A stretch of DNA of 19,206 bases from an uncultured Loktanella sp. (GTDB taxonomy: Bacteria > Pseudomonadota > Alphaproteobacteria > Rhodobacterales > Rhodobacteraceae). Positions 1 to 7,098 of the stretch are shown in pieces. The DNA is taken from NCBI GenBank assembly GCA_913061335.1, contig CAJXTP010000027.1:1-19206 (forward strand). The letters run 5' to 3'. The translations under genes were made by a program, and so were the position numbers. The notes beneath the pieces were generated by a model, which saw only the letters and a program-made list of their open reading frames with translations, had not been told where the DNA came from and did not search any database. Positions within the stretch are counted from its first letter, which is position 1. Each line of letters starts with the position of its first letter.

Positions 1-34
1 TTCGTCGGCAGCGTCAGATGTGTATAAGAGACAG
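1..34. other. Illumina Nextera read-1 adapter (sequencing artefact)
   Basis: Bases 2-34 match the Nextera i5-side transposase adapter, ending in the 19-bp Tn5 mosaic end at 16-34. Base 1 (t) fits the last base of the i5 barcode read at the other end of the window. This is library-construction sequence, not genome. Native DNA starts at about base 35, leaving only about 32 native bases before nrdR, so its promoter is mostly missing. Confidence 0.97.
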
Positions 35-66
35 GCAGTATATAATAAAAAAACGAGGACAGGCCC

Positions 67-537
67 ATGCGTTGCCCCTTTTGCGGAAACGTTGACACAC
101 AAGTCAAAGATTCCCGCCCAGCCGAAGATCACGTTGCCATCCGGCGCCGTCGTTTTTGCCCCGCCTGTGGCGGACGTTTCACCACATATGAGCGCGTCCA
201 GTTGCGCGATTTGGTTGTTATCAAATCCAACGGACGCCGCGAAGATTTCGACCGTGATAAGCTTGAACGCTCTATCCGGATCAGCCTGCAAAAACGCCCG
301 ATCGAGCCAGAGCGGATGGACCAGATGATCAGTGGCATTGTGCGCCGTTTGGAAAGCATGGGCGAGACGGATATCAAATCCCCATCGATCGGCGAGATCG
401 TGATGGAAAGCCTCGCGCGGATTGATACGGTGGCATATGTCCGCTTTGCGTCAGTGTATAAGAACTTTCAGGCCGCTGATGATTTTGACAAATTCGTTTC
501 CGAATTGCGTCCGGATGCAAAACCAGAAGAAGACTGA
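67..537 (+). CDS. nrdR: Transcriptional repressor NrdR
   Basis: NrdR is a nucleotide-sensing repressor of ribonucleotide reductase genes; its ATP-cone reads ATP/dATP levels and its zinc ribbon binds DNA at NrdR boxes. The 156-residue product has the usual family length. Cys3, Cys6, Cys31 and Cys34 form the zinc ribbon, followed by an Arg-rich stretch (RRRR) and the FTTYERV motif; residues about 46-136 form the ATP-cone. The ATG at 67 gives the canonical MRCPFC start and has a GAGG about 8 bases upstream. The downstream ribD start overlaps the end of this gene by 23 bases, implying co-transcription. The native upstream sequence contains an AT-rich stretch (gtatataata) that could be part of a promoter or NrdR box, but it is cut by the adapter and cannot be judged. 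Confidence 0.97.
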   Translation: MRCPFCGNVDTQVKDSRPAEDHVAIRRRRFCPACGGRFTTYERVQLRDLVVIKSNGRREDFDRDKLERSIRISLQKRPIEPERMDQMISGIVRRLESMGETDIKSPSIGEIVMESLARIDTVAYVRFASVYKNFQAADDFDKFVSELRPDAKPEED

Positions 538-1588
538 CACCCGCTTTATGGCGCTGGCCCTGATGTTGGGCCGGCGGGGGATGGGCCGTGTTTGGCCCAA
601 CCCTGCGGTTGGCTGCGTGTTGGTTCGTGACGGTGTTGTTTTAGGCCGTGGTCGTACCGCCGACGGTGGCAGGCCGCATGCCGAGGTTGTCGCCTTGGCG
701 CAATCCGGCGATGTCCGCCTTGCCACGGCATATGTCACACTGGAACCCTGCGCGCATATTGGTCAAACGGGTCCCTGTGCTCAGGCGCTTATTGATGCCG
801 GAATTGCCCGCGTTGTTGTCGCTACGACTGACCCTGATCCGCGTGTCAGCGGGCAGGGCATTGCCATGTTGCGCGCTGCTGGTGTGCAGGTCGATGTCGG
901 TATTTGCGCCGTGCAGGCCGATGCGGATCACGCTGGGTTCTTTTCACGCATCACGCAGAAACGCCCGTTTCTTACGCTTAAGATCGCGAGTAGTTTGGAT
1001 GGGCGCATTGCCACGGTCGCGGGTGAAAGCCAGTGGATTACTGGCCCTGATGCCCGCTGTGCCGTTCACATGATGCGCGCCCGCCACGATGCCGTGATGG
1101 TCGGCGGCGGTACGGTGCGCGCAGATGATCCGACGTTGACCGTGCGCGGTTTGGGTGTGCCGCGACAGCCGGTGCGTGTGATTGTTTCGAACGCGTTTTT
1201 GGTTGCGCAAAATTTGCAGGCGAGTGTCGCTGAAGCCTCCGTGTGGCAGTGCCACGGACCGGATATTGCTGTGCCTGATTGGGTGACCAGTGTCGCGTGT
1301 CCTGCGCCGAGCGGTGCCATTGATATGACTGCCGCGATGGCCGCACTTGCGGATCGCGGTATTACCCGCGTGTTTTGTGAGGGTGGCGGCGCGCTGGCTG
1401 CGTCTTTGCTGTCAGCTGGTTTGGTCGATGAATTGGTCGTGTTTCATGCCGGATGCGTTATTGGGCATGACGGGACGCCGTCGCTTGCTGGACTTGGTGT
1501 GCAGGCTTTGGCGGACGCCCCAAGGTTTGATCTGGCCGAAGTTCGCACTGTTGGGTCGGACGTTATGCACCGCTGGACCCGTGTCTAA
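515..1588 (+). CDS. ribD: Bifunctional riboflavin deaminase/reductase RibD
   Basis: RibD catalyses two successive cytosolic steps of riboflavin synthesis: zinc-dependent deamination of the pyrimidine intermediate, then NADPH-dependent reduction of the ribosyl side chain. The 357-residue product has an N-terminal deaminase domain with the zinc/catalytic signature HAE (residues 55-57) and PC...GPC (Cys79, Cys88). The C-terminal reductase domain starts near residue 145 (RPFLTLKIASSLDGRIA) and includes WITG..AR and ADDPTLTVR. Both domains look complete. The ATG at 515 is preferred over 548 because RibD proteins have about ten residues, including D-x-R-F/Y-M, before the first helix; no strong ribosome-binding site is visible, consistent with coupling to nrdR. 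The gene is followed by a palindromic repeat and converges on kpsC. Confidence 0.95.
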   Translation: MQNQKKTDTRFMALALMLGRRGMGRVWPNPAVGCVLVRDGVVLGRGRTADGGRPHAEVVALAQSGDVRLATAYVTLEPCAHIGQTGPCAQALIDAGIARVVVATTDPDPRVSGQGIAMLRAAGVQVDVGICAVQADADHAGFFSRITQKRPFLTLKIASSLDGRIATVAGESQWITGPDARCAVHMMRARHDAVMVGGGTVRADDPTLTVRGLGVPRQPVRVIVSNAFLVAQNLQASVAEASVWQCHGPDIAVPDWVTSVACPAPSGAIDMTAAMAALADRGITRVFCEGGGALAASLLSAGLVDELVVFHAGCVIGHDGTPSLAGLGVQALADAPRFDLAEVRTVGSDVMHRWTRV

Positions 1589-1613
1589 CCTTTTGTTTTA
1601 ATGCGAAACTGCC

Positions 1614-1636
1614 GTAGGATGGGTTTTAACCCATGC
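1614..1636. repeat. Short palindromic repeat, copy A (possible bidirectional terminator)
   Basis: The sequence gtagg is followed by ATGGGTTTTAACCCAT (1619-1634), a 7-bp stem with a TT loop. It lies in the 50-base gap between the convergent ribD and kpsC stop codons, so it could end transcription from both sides, although there is no long T-tract. The 21-base core is identical, in reverse complement, to copy B at 6978-6999, and copy C lies at 7016-7037. Together they indicate a dispersed intergenic repeat family. Confidence 0.8.
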
Positions 1637-1638
1637 TG

Positions 1639-3651
1639 TTAGCGCCGCCACAGATGTGCATAGCTGGCGAACAAGCCTTGCAATTTTGCTGTCGTCCGGT
1701 TGAACGGTCCGAGCTTGGGGATGTCGCCTGTTGCTAGTCGGTTCACGATAACTTCGACGGGGCAGGGTAAGCCTGTTTTGGGGTCAAAGTACCGTGGATA
1801 GTCGATCAAAATGGCATGGGCCAATTGCGTCAGTGTCGGTGTCGCTATGCGCCGTGTGACGGGCATAGCCCGATCATCGGTCAGGCCCCAACCTGCGTAA
1901 AATGGTGTGCCGAGGCAGGTGACTTTCTTGCCCCGCAATAGCGCTTCGAACCCGAGCAAAGACGTCATTGTCCAGACTTCATCGACCGAGTCCAACAGCC
2001 CGATCGGGTCTGCATTATGCGCCACCACATCGGCCAGTTCTTCTACGTTTGTGACGCTGCCTTGCCGCAGGCCTGCCTCAACATCGGGGTGCGGTTTGTA
2101 GATCAGGATGGCCGCAGGGTTGGCTGCGCGGGCGGCTTTTAGCAAGGCTTGGTTTGTGTTCACGTCGCTTGCGCCGAGCCGTATCGATGCATCGTCTTCA
2201 ACTTGTCCAGGCACAAGGATGCGGCGTCCTTTTGGGATGTCATCGTGCGTATCGGCGGACAAGTTGTATTTGGACAAGCGGTTGTCGATCAATGATTTTA
2301 TCAGCCGTTCGGTCCGTCTTTGCGGCCCTTCTGGCAGGTGGACCGAAGCCGAAATCAACATCTCTAATCGACTGGGTCGCGTTGGATCGTAGTAGATGCC
2401 AAGATCATCCAAGACGAGCGACAACGGCGGGACCAAGTCCGCCCCAAGCCCACGTGACCGCAGAAATCCGTCTTCGACTTGTGTCACGCCGTGATCGCGC
2501 TGCGCGTCTGTAGTTTTGCCTGCCCAGACCATTTGTGGCCGTGTGCCAAGGGTGTCTGTAAACGTAACGGGCGTATATTGCCCAAAGAATTTTTGCAGCG
2601 GTTTGCGTTTCCACATCCGCATACCGTGCGCGTCCCAGCCAGTGTGATCGTCGCGCCATGCCCGCGCGCTTGCCGTCAGGGTCGCAGTCGCTGCCTCAAA
2701 GCTGCAGAGTTTATCGTTGAACGGGTCGTACCATTTTGGATAGAGCAGCATTGCCCCTGCAAAAAGCTGATTGCGCGTCAGGTTTCGTTGTCTGCGGTCA
2801 AGCGGCTTGCGGTCGTCGGTTAGCCCCCATCCGATATAAAACGGCTGTCCAAACACGACGGGTTTATGCCCTGTCAGGATCGCCTCGAAGCCCATTTGGC
2901 TGCTGACCGTATAGACTGCAATGGCCCCGTCAAACAGTGTGTAGGGCGAGATGGGGGTATCCAGCAGGCTGATCCGGTCGGATGTGTCGGCGTTGCTATA
3001 GTATCCTGTTCGGTGCCCTGCTTGGGTTTCGGGATGTGTTTTGATCACGATTCGCGTCATTGGATGTTCGGTTTGGGCGTAAAACAGCATTTCTTTAAAG
3101 GTGTTGCTGTCCGCGCCGCTGGCCTTAATCGATGCATCGCCGCGTGTTTGGTCGATGATCACGACATAGCCCGCGTCTGGGGCAGGGGTGGCTGGATCAA
3201 AGGCGTTGTATTTGGATAGGTGATTGCGTTTGAGCGTTTCAATCCCGTCGCGTGCGCGTCCCAACAGGGCGGCGTCGTCGAGTGGGTCTTCGCGCAGGAT
3301 CATTTCTAGGTCGGACGGTTTTGTGGGGTCAAAATGCACGCCGCGTGTGTCTATGTGCAGTCCGATGGGGTCGTCCCCGTCGCGCCCTGTCAGGACCGAC
3401 CGCAGGAATGCGTCTTCAACCCGTAAGATCGGCGTGTCGGTTTTGGCCGCGACCGCTTCGCCACGTGGCGATGTGGGTGAATGCCCCCAGACTCCAACCA
3501 GATCACCGTCGCTTGGCTTGCCCAGTTTGATGTCAAAGCCGGACAGCGACAAGATACGCCGCACCCGTGTGTTTGTGAGAAAACCGCCATTATAAACGTA
3601 AAGATGCCGCGAGCTTTCACCCGCGGCATCAATGTTTGTATCTGTGGTCAA
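1639..3651 (-). CDS. kpsC: Capsular polysaccharide protein KpsC (dual beta-Kdo transferase)
   Basis: KpsC extends the poly-Kdo linker that joins group 2 capsules to lyso-phosphatidylglycerol; it acts at the cytoplasmic face of the inner membrane. The 670-residue length matches the family. The protein is an internal duplication: VED-x-FLRS at 78 and 392, (D/Y)DPT(K/R)PS-x-LE near 108 and 421, DASI near 172 and 487, a KTHPE/KPHPD motif near 204 and 519, and FY-x-GWGLTDDR at 271 and 584. The paired motifs are 192-193 residues apart in each half, fitting the two glycosyltransferase modules of KpsC. The only available start is TTG; there is no convincing ribosome-binding site, but the export gene stops 2 bases upstream, so translational coupling is likely. 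It is the last gene of the minus-strand capsule unit. Confidence 0.93.
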   Translation of the reverse strand: MTTDTNIDAAGESSRHLYVYNGGFLTNTRVRRILSLSGFDIKLGKPSDGDLVGVWGHSPTSPRGEAVAAKTDTPILRVEDAFLRSVLTGRDGDDPIGLHIDTRGVHFDPTKPSDLEMILREDPLDDAALLGRARDGIETLKRNHLSKYNAFDPATPAPDAGYVVIIDQTRGDASIKASGADSNTFKEMLFYAQTEHPMTRIVIKTHPETQAGHRTGYYSNADTSDRISLLDTPISPYTLFDGAIAVYTVSSQMGFEAILTGHKPVVFGQPFYIGWGLTDDRKPLDRRQRNLTRNQLFAGAMLLYPKWYDPFNDKLCSFEAATATLTASARAWRDDHTGWDAHGMRMWKRKPLQKFFGQYTPVTFTDTLGTRPQMVWAGKTTDAQRDHGVTQVEDGFLRSRGLGADLVPPLSLVLDDLGIYYDPTRPSRLEMLISASVHLPEGPQRRTERLIKSLIDNRLSKYNLSADTHDDIPKGRRILVPGQVEDDASIRLGASDVNTNQALLKAARAANPAAILIYKPHPDVEAGLRQGSVTNVEELADVVAHNADPIGLLDSVDEVWTMTSLLGFEALLRGKKVTCLGTPFYAGWGLTDDRAMPVTRRIATPTLTQLAHAILIDYPRYFDPKTGLPCPVEVIVNRLATGDIPKLGPFNRTTAKLQGLFASYAHLWRR

Positions 3652-3653
3652 AA

Positions 3654-4787
3654 TTAAAGGCCGGATGCGGTGCCGACGGCTGAGGCCGCTGACAATGTGC
3701 CTGTCGCTGCTGCAATCGTTTTGTTGAATTGCGTAAACGGTGCTTCGGTCACGTAAACGGTGTCTTCATCGCGGATTGCGAAATCGCGTGCCATGAACAT
3801 GCCGTTTGGCTGCGTCAGATCGAGCACGTAGATCATGCGCTGTGTACCTGTGATGTCCATGCGGCCCAATAACTGCCGGGCAATCGCCTCGGGCTCATTG
3901 CGGAAGATGAAGACGCCAGTCGGGTCAGCCACATTGGACGAAAGGCCGCCTACTTGCGCGATGGCCTCGATTGCCGAGATGGTTTGGCTTTCAAAGGTGA
4001 CGCGGTCTTGTCTGCCGGTCGCACCAAGTGCGGTGAATGTGCGCGCGTCTTGTTCCACGATGATCCGGTCGCCACCGCGCAATGCAATGTCGTGGCTCGG
4101 GTGGGCGTAGAGGTCTTCAAACCAGATGGAGCCTGAATGGTCACCGCGCACGACGGTCACTTGGGCAATTTCTGGTAGTACGGCGACACCGCCCGCGGCG
4201 GCCAGCATCGCGGCCAAGGTCCGTGTGGGTCGTTCAATCGGGTAGACCCCTTGCGCGCCGACCATACCAACGATGGAGACTGTTGCGCCGTCGCCAGCCA
4301 AACGGCGGACTTGAACCTGTGGATCAGGGGTTTGGTCTTCGAGTTTTGCGGTGATGGTCCGGCGCACGCCTTCTGGTGTGTTTCCAGCGGCTTTGATCCG
4401 GCCAGCGTATGGCACAAAAATAAAGCCTGATCCGTCGACTTGGACTTGTTCCAGCACAGTTGCGTTTTGACCTTGCGGGACCAGCAAGCCGTCATCGACG
4501 TTTTCCCAGATCGTCAAGCCAAGCACGTCACCTGCGCGGATCGTATCAGAGCCCATGATGCTGGCGTTTTCAAACCCAGCTGAGAACCCAAGCGCGGGTG
4601 TCACGGCTGCAATTCGGTTGATCCGGTCATCGACCGTCAACACAAATGCGTCGCCTTGTTCCAGCACGGAGCCAGAGAAAATTTCGGCCTTGTTCGGTCC
4701 TGAACGTGGCAAACCACATGAGGCCACGAGGCCAAGGGTCACCACAAGGGCCGCGCCTTTTGCAAAGCGCAATGTCAGAGAAATCAC
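3654..4787 (-). CDS. Capsule export outer-membrane lipoprotein (OPX; CtrA/BexD/KpsD type)
   Basis: OPX proteins form the outer-membrane exit channel for capsular polysaccharide delivered by an ABC transporter. The 377-residue product is the size of CtrA/BexD/Wza rather than the longer E. coli KpsD. It begins with a lipoprotein signal peptide (hydrophobic residues 12-22, lipobox LVASC with Cys24). A polysaccharide-export domain follows at about residues 50-140 (DRINRIAAV, GDVLGLTIWENV), then SLBB-like ligand-binding repeats (SIVGMVGAQGVYPIERPTRTLAAMLAAAGGV; AIEAIAQVGGLSSN) and a C-terminal segment with DEDTVYVTEAPFTQFNK. The start is GTG, supported by a GAGGAG ribosome-binding site about 8 bases upstream. 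It leads a two-gene unit with kpsC (2-base gap). The exact subfamily is less certain than the OPX assignment. Confidence 0.9.
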   Translation of the reverse strand: MISLTLRFAKGAALVVTLGLVASCGLPRSGPNKAEIFSGSVLEQGDAFVLTVDDRINRIAAVTPALGFSAGFENASIMGSDTIRAGDVLGLTIWENVDDGLLVPQGQNATVLEQVQVDGSGFIFVPYAGRIKAAGNTPEGVRRTITAKLEDQTPDPQVQVRRLAGDGATVSIVGMVGAQGVYPIERPTRTLAAMLAAAGGVAVLPEIAQVTVVRGDHSGSIWFEDLYAHPSHDIALRGGDRIIVEQDARTFTALGATGRQDRVTFESQTISAIEAIAQVGGLSSNVADPTGVFIFRNEPEAIARQLLGRMDITGTQRMIYVLDLTQPNGMFMARDFAIRDEDTVYVTEAPFTQFNKTIAAATGTLSAASAVGTASGL

Positions 4788-4828
4788 TGCTCGGTCTCCT
4801 CGACCTATTTTTGTTGCCTCGAGTTTTC

Positions 4829-4856
4829 TTTTTAAGATACGGGAATCCCGTCACAA
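4829..4856 (-). promoter_or_regulatory. Candidate promoter with palindromic operator for the export gene and kpsC
   Basis: On the minus strand, TTGTGA (4851-4856) and TAAAAA (4829-4834) are 16 bases apart, a moderate sigma70-like pair. The spacer contains the inverted repeat ACGGG-aat-CCCGT (4839-4851), which overlaps the -35 by one base, a position where a repressor could block RNA polymerase. The implied start site leaves about 35 bases of leader with a good ribosome-binding site before the GTG. This is inference from pattern only. Confidence 0.35.
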
Positions 4857-4951
4857 AAGCTAGATTGGGATGCTCATGTTTCTTGATCGACAACAATATG
4901 TGTTGCGTGGATGCCGCGCCTTATTAAGTGCACGCTAGGTGTTGTGTGTAT

Positions 4952-6238
4952 CTAGTTCACGACCCGCAAGGGCTGGCGCGGTGGGACTTTGCCAGATTTG
5001 AGCGCATCATACGGGTCTTCGTCCGCCAGCATCATATCTACGACCTGTCGCATCAACTGTCTGCGCCCACGCGCTGCGTAAAACCCACCTGGGACTTGGC
5101 TGGTTTCCAGCAGGAACCGCCGGTAATCTTTGTAGGCTTTGCTATCAGGGCGTGTCGGGCTGGCAAAGAAGTCTTCGAGCGACTGCTCAGATACGAATTC
5201 AGGTTTTGCATAGACGGCTGCACCGAATACTTTTAGCGGGATGCCGCGCCACAGGACTTGTTGTCCAGCTGTGGAATTTACAGTGACGGCGGTGCGCGCG
5301 TGGTCCAAAAGCCGCGCCAGTTTGCCGCCACGCACGTAATGCACGCGGGCTTCGACGCCGTGTTTGCGCGCTTGTTCTCGGATAATCCGTTTCAGCGGCG
5401 AGCGCCCGTTTTCTAAGGGGTGTGCTTTGAACACAAGGTGGTGGTGCCGCGGTGTGCCTTTGGCAAAGCCGTCCATCACGACTTCGATGAATTCGCCCAT
5501 GCGCGTGAACGGTGAATGTGTTTGAAAGCTGGCGTCATGTTCAAGCTGCATCAGCACAAGGTGGTACGGAAAGCCGCCATAGCGGATGCGCGCCGTTGCG
5601 ATCATGCGGTCAAGCGCTGTGTAAGGCATGAGCAGTAACCGCTTGGTGTAAAGCATCGTTTCGGTGAACACGGGCAGTTCGCGGTGCCGGACCATTTTGC
5701 GGTAGTGCCCGTTTCTAAACAGCACAAACCAGTGGTAAAGTGCGCCGTAAAATACGTGGTGTCGCATGTCCCCCCAATGGGCGGGCGGCGTCGGGACTTC
5801 GAGGTCAGACAGCGCCAATGCCGTTTGCATCTGCGACACTGTTAGGTCCATCAATTTGGAATTGCCGTTGGTGCCGCCACGCTCGTAGGTCACCCAGTAG
5901 GGCCGCATGTACCCTTCTTCAAAGACGTGGATTTGCAGGCCCGCAGCCGTGGCCGCCGCAATTGCATCTGCGTGAATGGGCCGCGTGTCGCCGTAAAGTA
6001 CGATGTCGGTGATCCCGTGGTCCGCAACAATGGTTGCGAACGTATCTGGCCAGTCTTCGATTGTGCCCTGAAAGGGGATGTAGCCTGCGCCGCCAAACCA
6101 GAAGGCTCTATCGCCTGCGTTAAACCCGACTCGCCAGACTTGGCCGCCAGCTGCACGCAGCATTTTAGCGAGCCTGTGAAAATACGGCCCGTGTGGTCCT
6201 TGAAGGAACAAAAAGTGGCGGTTGCTTGGGTCGGTCAC
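4952..6238 (-). CDS. kpsS: Capsular polysaccharide protein KpsS (Kdo transferase)
   Basis: KpsS adds the first beta-Kdo residue to lyso-phosphatidylglycerol, starting the linker that KpsC extends. The 428-residue product begins MTDPSNRHFLFLQGPHGPYFHRLAKMLRAAG and carries VGFNAGD, then conserved stretches such as YGDTRPIH, FEEGYMRPYWVTYERGG, FKAHPLENGR and TVNSTAGQQVLWRGIPLKVFG, which fit the KpsS/LipA capsule-synthesis family. The start is GTG; AGGA lies about 12 bases upstream, so the ribosome-binding site is weak, but the family N-terminus (HFLFLQGPHGP) supports it. It is the first minus-strand capsule gene and is separated from the export gene by 164 bases, so it may form its own transcription unit. 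Confidence 0.92.
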   Translation of the reverse strand: MTDPSNRHFLFLQGPHGPYFHRLAKMLRAAGGQVWRVGFNAGDRAFWFGGAGYIPFQGTIEDWPDTFATIVADHGITDIVLYGDTRPIHADAIAAATAAGLQIHVFEEGYMRPYWVTYERGGTNGNSKLMDLTVSQMQTALALSDLEVPTPPAHWGDMRHHVFYGALYHWFVLFRNGHYRKMVRHRELPVFTETMLYTKRLLLMPYTALDRMIATARIRYGGFPYHLVLMQLEHDASFQTHSPFTRMGEFIEVVMDGFAKGTPRHHHLVFKAHPLENGRSPLKRIIREQARKHGVEARVHYVRGGKLARLLDHARTAVTVNSTAGQQVLWRGIPLKVFGAAVYAKPEFVSEQSLEDFFASPTRPDSKAYKDYRRFLLETSQVPGGFYAARGRRQLMRQVVDMMLADEDPYDALKSGKVPPRQPLRVVN

Positions 6239-6376
6239 GGTGTTGGCGTATCCTGATACTGGTTAATAAAATCCTTATCACAAAATTTCACGGCAGTAAT
6301 ATGGCGCAGTTTGTGCTGTGGCTTGATTGCCGCAATCGGACGCGTTAGTTCAGGGGAAAGATAGAAAGGTCGCGCC
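6239..6376. promoter_or_regulatory. Divergent promoter region kpsS / ribE
   Basis: This 138-base AT-richer gap separates the divergent kpsS and ribE genes and must hold both promoters. Toward ribE, TTGATT (6323-6328) and TAGTTC (6346-6351) are 17 bases apart, a weak pair. Toward kpsS, the minus strand has TTGTGA followed 17 bases later by AGTATC. A short inverted repeat, GTATC-ct-GATAC, lies just upstream of the kpsS start. I see no FMN riboswitch in the gap. Confidence 0.35.
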
Positions 6377-6973
6377 ATGTTTACAGGAATTGTCACAGAT
6401 TTGGGTGTTTTGCGTGTGTTGGAGAAGCGCGGCGACCTTCGGGCGCGCATTGCCACAAGTTATGACGTTGCAGGCATTGATCTGGGTGCATCAATTGCGT
6501 GCGACGGTGTGTGCCTGACGGTTGTTGCCTTGGGCGCTGACGGTGGCAACTGGTTTGACGTCGATATCTCTGCCGAAAGCGTTGATGCCACCAATATCAA
6601 GGCGTGGTCGATTGACCGCCGTATTAACCTTGAGCGTGCGCTTAAGATTGGTGACGAGCTGGGCGGCCATATCGTGTCTGGCCATGTTGATGGCACTGCG
6701 CAGATTGTCGCGATGGTCGATGAGGGTGACAGCACGCGGTTTACGTTTCGCGCACCAGAAGCCTTGGCTAAGTTCATTGCCCCCAAGGGATCGGTTGCAT
6801 TAAACGGCACATCGTTGACCGTTAATAAGGTTGATGGCTGTGACTTTGGCGTGAATATCATTCCCCATACCAAGGAAGTGACCACATGGGCCGACAGTGC
6901 TGTTGGCGATTTTGTGAACCTCGAGATTGATACGATGGCCCGCTATGTCGCCCGCTTGCGTGAATTTGACTAA
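6377..6973 (+). CDS. ribE: Riboflavin synthase (alpha subunit)
   Basis: This enzyme dismutates two 6,7-dimethyl-8-ribityllumazine molecules to riboflavin plus the pyrimidine that RibH reuses. The 198-residue length is typical. Two tandem lumazine-binding domains are visible: domain 1 with MFTGIV, ACDGVCLTVV and LGGHIVSGHVDGTA, and domain 2 from about residue 98 with KGSVALNGTSLTVN and NIIPHTKEVTTW. The ATG gives the invariant MFTGIV terminus and has AAAGG about 7 bases upstream. The gene reopens the riboflavin locus after the capsule block and is followed by two repeat hairpins before ribBX. The same enzyme is called RibC in some species. Confidence 0.96.
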   Translation: MFTGIVTDLGVLRVLEKRGDLRARIATSYDVAGIDLGASIACDGVCLTVVALGADGGNWFDVDISAESVDATNIKAWSIDRRINLERALKIGDELGGHIVSGHVDGTAQIVAMVDEGDSTRFTFRAPEALAKFIAPKGSVALNGTSLTVNKVDGCDFGVNIIPHTKEVTTWADSAVGDFVNLEIDTMARYVARLREFD

Positions 6974-6977
6974 GGAT

Positions 6978-6999
6978 GATGGGTTAAAACCCATCCTAC
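6978..6999 (-). repeat. Short palindromic repeat, copy B
   Basis: ATGGGTTAAAACCCAT (6979-6994) followed by cctac is the exact reverse complement of copy A (1614-1634) over 21 bases. It forms a 7-bp stem with an AA loop, starting 5 bases after the ribE stop. With copy C, 16 bases further on, it forms an inverted pair that could alternatively pair into one long 22-base hairpin with one G-U and one A-C mismatch. Confidence 0.8.
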
Positions 7000-7015
7000 G
7001 GCATTGCAACGTCAT

Positions 7016-7037
7016 GTAGGATGGGTCTTGACCCATC
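7016..7037 (+). repeat. Short palindromic repeat, copy C
   Basis: gtagg is followed by ATGGGTCTTGACCCAT (7021-7036), in the same orientation as copy A. It differs from copy A at exactly two positions, which pair with each other in the stem (T-A replaced by C-G), so the hairpin is preserved. It sits in the ribE-ribBX gap, 62 bases before the ribBX start. Confidence 0.8.
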
Positions 7038-7098
7038 GCCCCCTTTTCAACGCGGGCCCAAACCGATACTGCAATGCCAACATGCATCAGGGGCACCC

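Noticed and set aside
6263..6280. CtrA site (TTAA-N7-TTAA) in the kpsS/ribE promoter gap.
   Set aside because: The second half reads CTTA rather than TTAA; a single mismatched half-site in AT-rich DNA is weak evidence.
6239..7098. FMN riboswitch upstream of ribE or ribBX.
   Set aside because: Neither gap contains the conserved FMN-element blocks (AGGGGC...CCACCGGCGGT type); the ribE-ribBX gap is filled by the two palindromic repeats.
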